Shown here piece by piece: positions 36,901 through 45,767 of a stretch of DNA of 64,000 bases. Every line of letters starts with the position of its first letter. Within the stretch, counting starts at the first letter, position 1. A program made the position numbers and the translations under genes. Under the pieces are notes generated by a model. That model made no database searches, was not told the origin of the DNA, and saw only the letters and a program-made list of their open reading frames with translations. Source of the stretch: an uncultured Spirochaetales bacterium. Its GTDB lineage: Bacteria > Spirochaetota > Spirochaetia > Sphaerochaetales > Sphaerochaetaceae. The DNA lies in the NCBI GenBank assembly GCA_949282255.1, contig CASDPA010000001.1, positions 186,001 to 250,000 of the forward strand, given 5' to 3'.

Positions 36901-38811
36901 ATGATAATAATCCTCAAGCAGGGTATAACACCCGAAGAAAAAAATAATGTCAAATCTGTTTTAAAGGAAAACGGTTTTATTGTAAAGGAAATCAAGGGAG
37001 AGCAGGATACCGTATTAGGTGCGGTAGGCACATCCCGTATCGATCCCAGAATGATAGAAATAATGCCCGGGGTGTCCTCCGTGGTTCCGATTTCCAAACC
37101 ATATAAACTGGCTTCCCGTGAGCTGAAAAAGGACGATACCATAGTTTCTGTCGGCAAGGTGAAAATCGGTGGCAACCGGATTGCGGTTATTGCCGGTCCT
37201 TGTGCTGTTGAATCCTGTGACCAGATACTCCGCATAGCCGAAAAAGTCAGGGAAGCGGGTGCTGTCATCCTCAGGGGAGGAGCCTATAAGCCAAGGACCA
37301 GTCCGTATTCTTTCCAAGGACTTGGAGAAGAGGGGCTCAAGCTTCTTAGAAAGGCCGGTGATGAATTTGAAATGCCTGTTACAACCGAAGTTGTTTCCCC
37401 TCGTGATGTCGAGGTGATGAAGGGTTATATCGACATGTTCCAGATCGGTGCGAGGAACATGCAGAATTTCGAGTTGTTGAAGGAGGTTGGAAAAACCGGT
37501 ATGCCTGTCCTCCTTAAAAGAGGACTTTCCGCGACGATAGAGGAATGGTTGATGGCTGCCGAATATCTAATGGCATCGGGCACGGATCAGGTTGTACTTT
37601 GCGAAAGAGGAATAAGGACATATGAAAAAGCTACCAGGAACACATTGGATTGCTCTGCTATTCCCGTTGTCCAAAAGCTTACGCATCTTCCCGTGATAGG
37701 AGATCCTTCCCATGCCACAGGAATAAGGGATATGGTTTCACCAATGGCTCTGGCGCTGGTTGCTGGAGGTGCGTCCGGCATCATGGTCGAAGTTCACGAT
37801 CATCCCGAGCTGGCTTTGTCCGATGGCCCCCAATCCCTTTATCCCGAGCAGTTTGAGCGTTTGATGAGAGATATAGAAGCACTTGCTCCCGTAGTTGGAA
37901 AAGCGGTTGAGAAAATGCCTCGTCTGGTTCCTTCGACAATCAAGGATAAGACGGCTGAAACAGATGGGGATGCATCTCATACAATCGCTTTCCAAGGTGA
38001 GAGGGGTGCTTTCAGCGAGCTTGCTGTCAGAAGGGTTTTCAGCGAGGATGAGAAGGTGCTTCCCTGCAAGGAGTTCAAAAATGTTTTTGATGCCGTTGCA
38101 TCCGGAAAGGCCATTTACGGAGTGGTTCCGATTGAAAACACATTAGGTGGGACTGTATTTGACAACTATGACCTTTTGAAGATGGAGGAAAACATCACGG
38201 TGGTAGGTGAGGTTCAAGTCCGGATCATCCATAACCTGATTGTTAATCCCGGTGTTGTTTTATCCGATATCAAGAAGGTCTATTCCCATCCGCAGGGCTT
38301 GGCGCAGTGCAGGGAGTTTTTGGACCGGGAGCTTCCTGATGCAGAAAGGATTCCGTTCTTTGATACTGCCGGTGCCGTATCTTATTTGAAGGAGATCGGA
38401 TCAATGGATTCCGCGGCAATCGCAGGAAGTCCTGCAGCCGTATACAACGGAATGGAAATACTCAAGCAAGGAATAGAAACGAACGTAAGGAACTATACCA
38501 GGTTTTTTGTGATATCCAGGGAGGAGAATGCCCCGATGTTCAAGAGCCGGGCTCATATAAACAGGGCTGCTGTGACCTTCAGCGTCCAGGATCGTCCCGG
38601 TTCCCTTTTTCAGGTTCTTGATATCCTTCAAAAGCATGGATTGAATATGAAGAAGCTTGAGTCCCGTCCCATTCTCGGCAAGCCATGGGAGTATTCATTC
38701 TTTGTTGAGACGGAACTCTCGGATGAAAAGGATCTCGGGAACATCATTCCGATGTTGAAGGAGAACACCACTTCCTTCCGCGTGCTCGGAACATATACGG
38801 CGGCGCATTGA
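36901..38811 (+). CDS. bifunctional DAHP synthase - prephenate dehydratase (AroF-PheA fusion)
   Basis: One 636-residue polypeptide joins the first step of the shikimate pathway to the phenylalanine branch. Residues about 1-70 form a ferredoxin-like regulatory domain as in Thermotoga-type DAHP synthase. Residues about 95-340 are the synthase, with AGPCAVES, LRGGAYKPRTSPYSFQG, QIGARNMQN and GDPSHATG. After a linker, residues about 360-540 are prephenate dehydratase with ERGAFSE, VPIENTLGG and the NYTRF motif. A C-terminal ACT domain carries the phenylalanine-binding ESRP motif (KLESRPILG). Feedback by aromatic amino acids is therefore likely. Confidence 0.92.
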   Translation: MIIILKQGITPEEKNNVKSVLKENGFIVKEIKGEQDTVLGAVGTSRIDPRMIEIMPGVSSVVPISKPYKLASRELKKDDTIVSVGKVKIGGNRIAVIAGPCAVESCDQILRIAEKVREAGAVILRGGAYKPRTSPYSFQGLGEEGLKLLRKAGDEFEMPVTTEVVSPRDVEVMKGYIDMFQIGARNMQNFELLKEVGKTGMPVLLKRGLSATIEEWLMAAEYLMASGTDQVVLCERGIRTYEKATRNTLDCSAIPVVQKLTHLPVIGDPSHATGIRDMVSPMALALVAGGASGIMVEVHDHPELALSDGPQSLYPEQFERLMRDIEALAPVVGKAVEKMPRLVPSTIKDKTAETDGDASHTIAFQGERGAFSELAVRRVFSEDEKVLPCKEFKNVFDAVASGKAIYGVVPIENTLGGTVFDNYDLLKMEENITVVGEVQVRIIHNLIVNPGVVLSDIKKVYSHPQGLAQCREFLDRELPDAERIPFFDTAGAVSYLKEIGSMDSAAIAGSPAAVYNGMEILKQGIETNVRNYTRFFVISREENAPMFKSRAHINRAAVTFSVQDRPGSLFQVLDILQKHGLNMKKLESRPILGKPWEYSFFVETELSDEKDLGNIIPMLKENTTSFRVLGTYTAAH

Positions 38812-39353
38812 TGGTAAGCAAAGAATACGAGAAAGTGCTCCTTTTCATGGGAGTGCTTTCTTCCGTCGGATTTCCGGATCGGTTGAGATCCTGTCTTGAG
38901 GAGAAATTCGGCAACATAGTTTTCTCCTCATCGCCAATCCCCTTTGATTTCACTTCCTATTATGATGAGGAGATGGGGGAGGGAATAAAGAGATTTTTCA
39001 TCGCTTTTTCCCATCTTGTCGATCCCGATGCGCTCAGGGATGCAAAGCTTTTCACGAATGCTGTCGAGTTCGAGTATGCCGAAGGGGACAACCGCAAGAT
39101 CAATCTCGATCCGGGGACACTCAGCGTATCGAATATTATTCTTGCCACGACAAAAAACAGGGCTCATAGAATTGCAATCGGCAGCAATTTGTATGCTGAA
39201 GTCACTCTCATATACCATCATAAGGGATTTGAAAGCTTTTCTTGGACCTATTCAGATTATCGCAGTCCTGAAGTGCAGGATACCCTTTTAAAGATGCGTA
39301 AAAAATATCTTGAGCTGCTAAAGGCTGAAAAAACTGGACAAGAGCTGGATTAG
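38811..39353 (+). CDS. DUF4416 family protein
   Basis: A 180-residue soluble protein matching DUF4416. Family signs are DFTSYYDEEMGEG near residue 43, NLDPGTLS near residue 99 and WTYSDYRSPE near residue 144. Its function is unknown; it is seen in spirochaetes and other anaerobes. Its ATG overlaps the stop codon of the AroF-PheA gene (TGATG), so translation is coupled, but I see no biochemical link to aromatic synthesis. The TTG one codon upstream is an alternative start. Confidence 0.85.
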   Translation: MVSKEYEKVLLFMGVLSSVGFPDRLRSCLEEKFGNIVFSSSPIPFDFTSYYDEEMGEGIKRFFIAFSHLVDPDALRDAKLFTNAVEFEYAEGDNRKINLDPGTLSVSNIILATTKNRAHRIAIGSNLYAEVTLIYHHKGFESFSWTYSDYRSPEVQDTLLKMRKKYLELLKAEKTGQELD

Positions 39354-39368
39354 AAAGATTTCATCTTC

Positions 39369-40094
39369 ATGATGAAAGTCCCTTTTATTCTAGCAGTTCT
39401 CATTTCTCTTTTTTCCTGCAGCTTTTTAGTGGAGGATGAGATTCTTTTGATCCTTCCTTATGAAACACGTTTGGAAAGCATTACAGGAGAAAGTCCTTAT
39501 TACATACTTCAATATTTTGATGGTTATAAAGTATCTTCCTTGTATATTCCGATGGGCACTTATGATTTGCACATTAAGGTCAGAAAGGCTTCCCTTGCCG
39601 TTTTTTCTCTTCAGCCTGTCGGCTATTACAGCTCTTTTGGCGCATATTATGAGCCGGGATCGCATAAAACGGTTCACTTTAATCAGGAAGATGGCGACTT
39701 CTGTTCCTTTCTCATCGATATAGCCAGCTATAACGCAAGGCCGGTTGCAAATCTCAGCCTTTCTTCCTTGAAGAGGCTGCATGGGGATTTTTACAAGATC
39801 GACAAGGAAATTTTTTTAAATCTTCTTGAGGCGGGAGCTTTAAACGGAGCTTCTGCAATAAAGGCAAAAGAGCAGGCTGTGGTTCTTGAAAATCTTCCGT
39901 CCGGGCTATGGGAAAGCGATAAATGGTGGATAGGGGATATCCATGTTGAAAACAGCGGAGAAGAAATCCATCTCGATCTTTATGAGGGGACTTATCTGTT
40001 TTTGAATATTGATAGGAATATGCTTCTCATCCTTTTAGTCATGAAGGACGAGAAGCATACAATGAAGATAGAGAAGCTCCGAGCTTGGTATTAG
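39369..40094 (+). CDS. putative lipoprotein of unknown family
   Basis: A 241-residue protein with a clear lipoprotein signal: a hydrophobic stretch (FILAVLISLFSCS) with cysteine after LFS near residue 17, so it should be lipidated by Lgt and exported. The mature part is mostly beta-strand-like, rich in tyrosine, with no domain I recognise. It begins 15 bases after the DUF4416 gene. The last four bases overlap the stop of the convergent asnB gene. Confidence 0.7.
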   Translation: MMKVPFILAVLISLFSCSFLVEDEILLILPYETRLESITGESPYYILQYFDGYKVSSLYIPMGTYDLHIKVRKASLAVFSLQPVGYYSSFGAYYEPGSHKTVHFNQEDGDFCSFLIDIASYNARPVANLSLSSLKRLHGDFYKIDKEIFLNLLEAGALNGASAIKAKEQAVVLENLPSGLWESDKWWIGDIHVENSGEEIHLDLYEGTYLFLNIDRNMLLILLVMKDEKHTMKIEKLRAWY

Positions 40095-41677
40095 ATGCCG
40101 CTCTTTCCATAGTTGGAAAGGACTCTTGCCGATGGGTCGTCCACCTTGCAGCCTTCCCACGATGGGTTTGGCATCCAGAAGCCAGGAATCATGCCATCCT
40201 GTCCCGGATAGTATTTTTCAAATATGCTTCTGTAAAGAAGGGATTCCGGGGTGAAAGGCCTCCCTTTTTCCGGATATTTGAGACATTCCTTTTTCCAATC
40301 CTGACCATCATATAAAAGATAAGCGTATTTTTTCAGCTCGTCGACAAGGCTATGTCCGACGGCATCGCTGAATGCCGCCTTATCCCGCCACAATATGTTT
40401 TGCGGAAGCCAGTTTCCTTCCTCAAAAGCCTTTCGTAATAGATATTTACCATGTCCGGTATGGTTAATTTTCATTTTTGGGTCTATGGAAAGGACATAGG
40501 ATGCGAAATCAAGGTCTCCAAAGGGCACCCGTGCTTCAATGCTGTTATCCGCTATACATCTGTCTGCACGTAGAACATCATATGCATAAAGCTCCCGCAC
40601 CCTTTTCTGGCTTTCCTTTTCGAATTCCTTCTCATCCGGTGCAAAGTCTGTATACTTGTATCCGAAAAGCTCATCGGAAACCTCTCCTGTCAGAAGAACC
40701 CTCACATCCGTATGCTCATGTATGTACTGGCACAAAAGATACATTCCCATGCTTGCTCTTATGGTGGTTATGTCATATGTCGCCAAATCATATATGACCT
40801 TTTCAAGGCATTTGGTCACATCATCCATTTTTATAAGCACTTCAGTATGTTCGGCATCAAGATGCTTTGCTACAAGGCGCGCATATTTTGCATCAATTGC
40901 ATCTTTCTCCATGCCTATAGAGAAAGTCCGTATTCTTTTTTTCATTTTTCTTGCGGCTATTGCGCACACAAGGGAGCTGTCCAGACCTCCTGATAAAAGG
41001 AATGCCAGAGGGGCATCCGAATCAAGGCGCTTTTCAACGGCTGCAATCAATTTCTTTCTTATGCTGTCCGTAATTGTTTTCTCATCACCGCGGATGAATG
41101 TTTTGACTTCTCCGATATCCTTGTAACGATATATTTTTCCTCCCTGATAATAGCAACCAGGAGGGAATGGGAGAATTTTCCCATCAATAAAGGAAAGAAG
41201 TTTTGCCTCGCTGGCAAAGGCTATTTTTCCATCCTTGTCGTAGCCATAAAACAGAGGTCTGATGCCTATCGGGTCCCTTGCGGCTATAAGTCCTTTTTGG
41301 GGATCGTATATCAAGGTCGCATATTCCGCATCAAGCATGGAAAATAGGGAAAGTCCGTACTTTTGATAAAGAGGTATGATTATTTCGCAATCGGAGCCGG
41401 ATAAAAATGATGCTCCTTCATCCTCAAGTTCCTTTTTGATTTTTCTGAATCCATATATTTCACCATTGGTGCAGCTGATTAGCCCATCTTTTTCAAACGG
41501 TTGCATTCCATTTTCCTCGAGACCCATTATTGCAAGACGTTGGAAGGCCATTGTTCCTGAATCTCCGAAATGGATTATTCTTTGTCCGTCAGGACCTCTT
41601 CGTATCGTTTCTTCAAGCAGCGCCCGCATTTTTTCTTCTGTAAGCAGTTTTCCCTCATATGCAAAAATGGTACACAT
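40091..41677 (-). CDS. asnB: glutamine-dependent asparagine synthetase
   Basis: Makes asparagine from aspartate, ATP and glutamine. I start it at ATG 41677 so that cysteine is residue 2 (MCTIFAYEG), the N-terminal nucleophile of class II amidotransferases; AAGGAGG lies 7-8 bases upstream. The glutaminase domain runs to about residue 190, and the synthetase domain has the PP-loop LSGGLDSSLVCA near residue 227. The 528-residue length is typical. An intrinsic terminator with an overlapping ANTAR-type hairpin lies in the leader, matching three other glutamine-related genes nearby. Confidence 0.94.
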   Translation of the reverse strand: MCTIFAYEGKLLTEEKMRALLEETIRRGPDGQRIIHFGDSGTMAFQRLAIMGLEENGMQPFEKDGLISCTNGEIYGFRKIKKELEDEGASFLSGSDCEIIIPLYQKYGLSLFSMLDAEYATLIYDPQKGLIAARDPIGIRPLFYGYDKDGKIAFASEAKLLSFIDGKILPFPPGCYYQGGKIYRYKDIGEVKTFIRGDEKTITDSIRKKLIAAVEKRLDSDAPLAFLLSGGLDSSLVCAIAARKMKKRIRTFSIGMEKDAIDAKYARLVAKHLDAEHTEVLIKMDDVTKCLEKVIYDLATYDITTIRASMGMYLLCQYIHEHTDVRVLLTGEVSDELFGYKYTDFAPDEKEFEKESQKRVRELYAYDVLRADRCIADNSIEARVPFGDLDFASYVLSIDPKMKINHTGHGKYLLRKAFEEGNWLPQNILWRDKAAFSDAVGHSLVDELKKYAYLLYDGQDWKKECLKYPEKGRPFTPESLLYRSIFEKYYPGQDGMIPGFWMPNPSWEGCKVDDPSARVLSNYGKSGI

Positions 41678-41692
41678 CAAAATCCTCCTTCG

Positions 41693-41752
41693 AAAAAAAG
41701 AAAGGCGTCCTGCATTTCCGTCAGTAACGGATTTGCAGGACGCCTTTGTCCC
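41693..41752 (-). promoter_or_regulatory. asnB leader: terminator with overlapping AAAGGC hexaloop hairpin (ANTAR-type attenuator)
   Basis: Minus strand. Terminator: a perfect 14-bp stem (AAAGGCGTCCTGCA and its complement, 41701-41747) topped by a 5-bp stem, then a T tract (41693-41699) and the asnB ribosome site. Alternative hairpin at 41737-41752: GGGAC, loop AAAGGC, GUCCU. The loop and 3' arm are also the 5' arm of the terminator, so the two structures exclude each other. The promoter is uncertain; TTTTGA-17-TAGAAA ends four bases upstream and TATGCT lies a little further. Confidence 0.78.
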
Positions 41753-41827
41753 TTATTTCTAATTGGTGCCAGCATACATCAAAAATCTGCGATGAAAAAG
41801 AGGTTTTATGATTTTTTCTTTTTCTGA

Positions 41828-41856
41828 TTGACAGCAGTGCGGTTTAAGATTATAAA
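41828..41856 (+). promoter_or_regulatory. promoter of pyrG
   Basis: Consensus TTGACA, exact 17-base spacer, TATAAA. Predicted start near 41863. Confidence 0.8.
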
Positions 41857-41867
41857 TTTCAACAATC

Positions 41868-41911
41868 AAGACAAAGACGTCTTCCATCAGGAGGGCGTCT
41901 TTTCTTTTTTT
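41868..41911 (+). promoter_or_regulatory. pyrG leader: terminator with overlapping AAAGAC hexaloop hairpin (ANTAR-type attenuator)
   Basis: Terminator: a 13-bp stem at 41873-41902 (arms AAAGACGTCTTCC and GGAGGGCGTCTTT, with wobble pairs) around ATCA, then a T tract to 41911 just before the pyrG ribosome site. Alternative hairpin at 41868-41883: AAGAC, loop AAAGAC, GUCUU, a perfect 5-bp stem. The hairpin starts about five bases after the predicted transcription start. Confidence 0.8.
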
Positions 41912-41927
41912 GTCAGGGAGGAAAGAG

Positions 41928-43535
41928 ATGGCGGCAAAACATATTTTTGTCACAGGTGGTGTGGTGTCAGGCTTGGGCAAAGGCGTTACGGCGGCGAGTT
42001 TGGGCCGTCTTTTAAAGCAAAGGGGATTGAAGATAGCGGCCCAGAAACTGGATCCGTATATGAATATAGATCCCGGTACCATGAGCCCATACCAGCATGG
42101 GGAGGTGTTCGTTACAGAAGATGGAGCAGAAACAGATCTGGATCTCGGTCATTATGAGCGTTTCATGGATGAGAACCTCAACCGCCTTTCCAATCTTACA
42201 AGCGGAAAGGTATATTGGAATGTCCTGCACAGGGAAAGATCCGGCGGCTATCTGGGAGGTACCGTCCAGATAATACCGCATGTGACCGATGAAATCAAAA
42301 AGGCAGTATATGATGTCGCCTCATTAACAGGTGCGGATGTCGTCATAACTGAAATCGGTGGAACGATAGGGGATATTGAAAGCTTGCCGTTTTTAGAGGC
42401 TGCGCGCCAGATAAGATCCGAGCTTGGGCGGGAAGAATGCATGTTCATCCATGTTGTTCTTGTGCCGTATCTTGCGTGCTCTGGAGAATACAAAACCAAA
42501 CCGGCACAGCATTCCGTGCATGAGCTGCAGGGAATGGGCATCATGCCTGATTGTATAATCGCACGATCTGAGGAGAATCTCGATGCCGCCATTCTTGATA
42601 AGCTTGCTCTCTTTTGCAATGTCGAAAGAAAGGCGGTGATATGCAATGAGAACATCAGCCCAATTTATCGTGTTCCACTTGTTTTGCATGAACGCGGGTT
42701 TGATGATTATGTATCTTGCCGGCTGGCCCTTCCTTCCAATGGCCCGGATCTTTCTGAATGGAAGAATAGTGTGGAGAGGATGATGGATGCAAATAAGCAT
42801 GTCAAGATCGCAATATGTGGAAAATACGTAAGGCTTAGGGATGCCTACTTATCGATTAACGAGGCTTTGCTGCATGCTGGCTATGCCAATTCCACAGTTG
42901 TGGATCTGGTTTTCATCGATAGTGAGGAAGTGCAGAAAAATGGTGCCTCATCACTTTTTTCCGATGTCGATGGGATTCTGGTTCCCGGAGGATTTGGGGA
43001 AAGGGGGATAGAAGGCATGATTGCCGCCGCAAAATATGCAAGAGAAAACGATATTCCATATTTTGGCATTTGTCTGGGAATGCAGGTGGCGGTGATGGAG
43101 GCGGCGAGGAATATGACAGGGCTTGCCGGTGCATGCTCAAGGGAATTCCATCCCCAAAGCGATGTGTGCGTTATCGATCTTATGGAAGATCAGAAGGATG
43201 TGACGCAAAAAGGAGGCACGATGAGGCTGGGAGCTTATCCTTGCAAAATCAAAAATGGCAGCCTGCTTGGCAAAATATATTCCGAGACCCTGGTCTATGA
43301 AAGGCACCGGCACAGATATGAGGTTTCCAATACGTTCAGAAAGCGTATTGAAGAATCCGGAATAGTTTTTTCAGGAACAAGTCCGGATGGAAGACTGGTC
43401 GAAGCGATGGAAAATCCCAATTGCCGTTTTTTTGTTGCGGTACAGTTCCATCCGGAATTCAAAAGCAGGCCGAACAGGGTACATCCCTTATTCGACCATT
43501 TCATAAAAGCGGCTTTGGAAAAAGAATTGGTTTAG
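41928..43535 (+). CDS. pyrG: CTP synthase
   Basis: Converts UTP to CTP with glutamine as nitrogen donor. From ATG 41928, preceded by AGGGAGGA, the protein is 535 residues. The synthetase domain opens KHIFVTGGVVSGLGKG and has KLDPYMNIDPGTMSPYQHGE; the class I amidotransferase domain has the nucleophile in YFGICLGMQ and the closing FHPEFKSRP. A TTG six codons upstream lies in the terminator tail and is not credible. Leader control resembles that of asnB, glnA and glutamate synthase, not the G-addition attenuation known for Bacillus pyrG. Confidence 0.96.
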   Translation: MAAKHIFVTGGVVSGLGKGVTAASLGRLLKQRGLKIAAQKLDPYMNIDPGTMSPYQHGEVFVTEDGAETDLDLGHYERFMDENLNRLSNLTSGKVYWNVLHRERSGGYLGGTVQIIPHVTDEIKKAVYDVASLTGADVVITEIGGTIGDIESLPFLEAARQIRSELGREECMFIHVVLVPYLACSGEYKTKPAQHSVHELQGMGIMPDCIIARSEENLDAAILDKLALFCNVERKAVICNENISPIYRVPLVLHERGFDDYVSCRLALPSNGPDLSEWKNSVERMMDANKHVKIAICGKYVRLRDAYLSINEALLHAGYANSTVVDLVFIDSEEVQKNGASSLFSDVDGILVPGGFGERGIEGMIAAAKYARENDIPYFGICLGMQVAVMEAARNMTGLAGACSREFHPQSDVCVIDLMEDQKDVTQKGGTMRLGAYPCKIKNGSLLGKIYSETLVYERHRHRYEVSNTFRKRIEESGIVFSGTSPDGRLVEAMENPNCRFFVAVQFHPEFKSRPNRVHPLFDHFIKAALEKELV

Positions 43536-44260
43536 ACGGCGGCATACAGCTGCCGGCATGCCTTGAGGGGATCTGCCTCAATTGCAATGAAATCCCCTTC
43601 GAGGCAGTCTTTCACCTCCAGCGAAAAGGTTTCTGCAAATGAAGTTATTATGGGTCGCAGTTTTTTCTCCTTCTCTTCTTCTTCCACTTTTCTTGTGATC
43701 AGATACTTTGACAATCCCATTGGAATTTCGGAAGTTCTGAGATAAATACAGCCTGCATACATTCCGTTGCCGCAGAAATATCCTGTAACAGGAGATGCCT
43801 TCTTTTTTCCTAAACCAAGGACAATGATGGTACCTCCAGCAAGATATTCACCAAGAAATGAGCCTGCAACTCCACCAATTACCATCAAGCTTGTCTTATC
43901 TTCATATGCTTTCATATGCACGCCCGCTCTATATCCGGCATCGCCGAGAACGAATACCCTTCCTCCTCTCATTGCATATCCAAGGGCATCTCCGGCAGAG
44001 CCTTCGATAGCTACGAGGCCTTCGTTCATCGTATCCGCAACCGCATCCTGTGCATTTCCCTTTACGAAAACAGATCCTCCATCAAGATACGAGGCAAGTC
44101 CATTCCCCGGGGTTCCTTCGATCAAAAGCCGGGCTTTTTTCATTCCACATCCCAAATATCTTTGCCCAAGACAGTTTTTGACTGTCATATCTCCGGTTTC
44201 CTTCCTTATCTCCTCGATAAGGGTTTTTTCATTTTCTTTCGCCGCGTCCAGTATTCTCAT
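43532..44260 (-). CDS. glutamate synthase GXGXG-domain protein (third part of a split GltB)
   Basis: A 242-residue protein equal to the C-terminal beta-helix (GXGXG) domain of the large glutamate synthase subunit. The glycine-rich repeats are plain: YLDGGSVFVKGNAQDAVAD, AGDALGYAMRGGRVFVLGDAG and GEYLAGGTIIVLGLG. The start is ATG 44260, one base after the stop of the synthase-domain gene, with AGGAG in that gene's last codons. The domain is thought to couple the other two parts. Its stop overlaps that of the convergent pyrG gene by four bases. Confidence 0.9.
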   Translation of the reverse strand: MRILDAAKENEKTLIEEIRKETGDMTVKNCLGQRYLGCGMKKARLLIEGTPGNGLASYLDGGSVFVKGNAQDAVADTMNEGLVAIEGSAGDALGYAMRGGRVFVLGDAGYRAGVHMKAYEDKTSLMVIGGVAGSFLGEYLAGGTIIVLGLGKKKASPVTGYFCGNGMYAGCIYLRTSEIPMGLSKYLITRKVEEEEKEKKLRPIITSFAETFSLEVKDCLEGDFIAIEADPLKACRQLYAAV

Positions 44261-44261
44261 A

Positions 44262-45767
44262 TCATTCTCCTGCATGCTTTATTCCCAGTATTTCCAATTC
44301 CTTGGCGTTGAGTCCTATACCTCTCAGGGCAAGCCTGTTCCCTTTCAAGGCTTCTATGCTGTTTATTCCCATACCGCCCATCATTTCCTTTATTTCTTTA
44401 GTCCATGCGGAAACAAGATTGATGAGAGCGTTTGCCCCTTTTTCCGGATCCAGGCGTTTTACGAGCTCGGGATCCTGGGTGGCTATCCCCCATGCACATC
44501 TGCCGCTATGGCAAGAGGCGCAAACATGGCAGCCAAGGGCACAAAGTGCAGCCGTTCCGATTGAAACGGCATCGGCGCCAAGGGCGATGAGCTTTGCCAC
44601 ATCTGCAGAATTGCGTATGCCCCCGCTTGCAATTATGCTGACCTCGTTCCTTATCTTTTCTTCCCTTAGTCTTTGGTCCACAGCTGCGACCGCAAGCTCG
44701 ATTGGGATACCGACATTGTCCCTGATCCGTTTTGGAGCAGCTCCTGTTCCACCTCTGAAACCATCGATTGCGATTATGTCTGCGCCGCTTCTTGCTATTC
44801 CAGAGGCTATTGGTGCGATGTTGTGCACGGCTGCCACTTTAACGATCACCGGTTTCTTGTGCCCGGTGGCTTCCTTTATGGAGGATACCAGTTGTCTGAG
44901 ATCTTCAATGGAGTAGATGTCGTGGTGCGGTGCTGGGCTGATGGCGTCAAGTCCTTCAGGCACCATCCTCGTCTTCGATACATCCCCGATGATCTTGCTG
45001 CCTGTAAGATGGCCGCCGATTCCCGGCTTTGCCCCTTGACCTATCTTTATTTCCACAGCGGAACCTGAATTCAGATATGTTTCATGAACGCCGAAACGTC
45101 CGGAAGCAACCTGCACGATCGTATTGTTTTTGAAATCATACAAATCCTCGTGCATTCCTCCTTCCCCGGTATTCCAATATGTTCCCAGATGTTTCGAGGC
45201 AAGGGCAAGGGCCTTTTGGACATTAAGACTGACAGCGCCATAGCTCATTGCTGCGAACATTATCGGACTTTTCATTTCAAGATGGGGTGGAAGATTATCC
45301 ACTATTTCACCATTTTCATCCCTGGTTATGCCTTTTGGCCTCCTGCCCAAGTAGGTTACTGTTTCCATAGGCTCCCTGAGCGGATCGATCGAAGGATTTG
45401 TTACCTGGCTTGCATTCAAAAGCAGCCTGTCGAAATATACCGGTATGCGTCCTTCTCCGCTTCCCATGCTGGAAAGGAGGACTCCTCCTGTTACAGCCTG
45501 CAGACCGATTTCTTTTATTGCATCCATGTCGAAAACCTGGTTTTTGCGGAAGGTGTTTTCATTCTCGGTTATGAAAAGCACACCCATGGGGCATTTTTCA
45601 ACACATCTCTGGCAGTCTGTGCAAAGGGAATGGTTGAAAACCAGGCGCTTTTCCTCCTTGCTGCAGCTTATTGCCCCAAAGGAACACTCGGTGCAGCATC
45701 TGAGACACAGGATGCAGCCGTCATACTTTCTGATCCTGAATTTTGCTGGAAGTCTGAAATCAGCCAT
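44262..45767 (-). CDS. glutamate synthase FMN/Fe-S central domain protein (second part of a split GltB)
   Basis: The 501-residue protein reduces 2-oxoglutarate plus ammonia to glutamate. Residues about 17-62 hold two ferredoxin-like clusters (CILCLRCCTEC, CTDCQRCVEKC). The FMN-binding synthase barrel follows, with GEGGMHEDLY, KIGQGAKPGIGGHL, AIDGFRGGTGAAPK and CALGCHVCASCHSGRCAWGIAT. It overlaps the amidotransferase gene by eight bases. No GltD-type NAD(P)H subunit is present in the window, so electrons may come from ferredoxin or from a reductase encoded elsewhere. Confidence 0.92.
   Translation of the reverse strand: MADFRLPAKFRIRKYDGCILCLRCCTECSFGAISCSKEEKRLVFNHSLCTDCQRCVEKCPMGVLFITENENTFRKNQVFDMDAIKEIGLQAVTGGVLLSSMGSGEGRIPVYFDRLLLNASQVTNPSIDPLREPMETVTYLGRRPKGITRDENGEIVDNLPPHLEMKSPIMFAAMSYGAVSLNVQKALALASKHLGTYWNTGEGGMHEDLYDFKNNTIVQVASGRFGVHETYLNSGSAVEIKIGQGAKPGIGGHLTGSKIIGDVSKTRMVPEGLDAISPAPHHDIYSIEDLRQLVSSIKEATGHKKPVIVKVAAVHNIAPIASGIARSGADIIAIDGFRGGTGAAPKRIRDNVGIPIELAVAAVDQRLREEKIRNEVSIIASGGIRNSADVAKLIALGADAVSIGTAALCALGCHVCASCHSGRCAWGIATQDPELVKRLDPEKGANALINLVSAWTKEIKEMMGGMGINSIEALKGNRLALRGIGLNAKELEILGIKHAGE

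Noticed and set aside
41693-41752. T-box or glutamine riboswitch upstream of asnB
   Set aside because: The leader is about 60 bases, far too short for a T-box, with no T-box sequence and no glnA-RNA-type fold.
41828-41911. Bacillus-type pyrG attenuation by reiterative G addition
   Set aside because: That mechanism needs a GGGC transcript start that pairs with the terminator; the predicted start here is A-rich and the hairpin matches the asnB, glt and glnA leaders instead.
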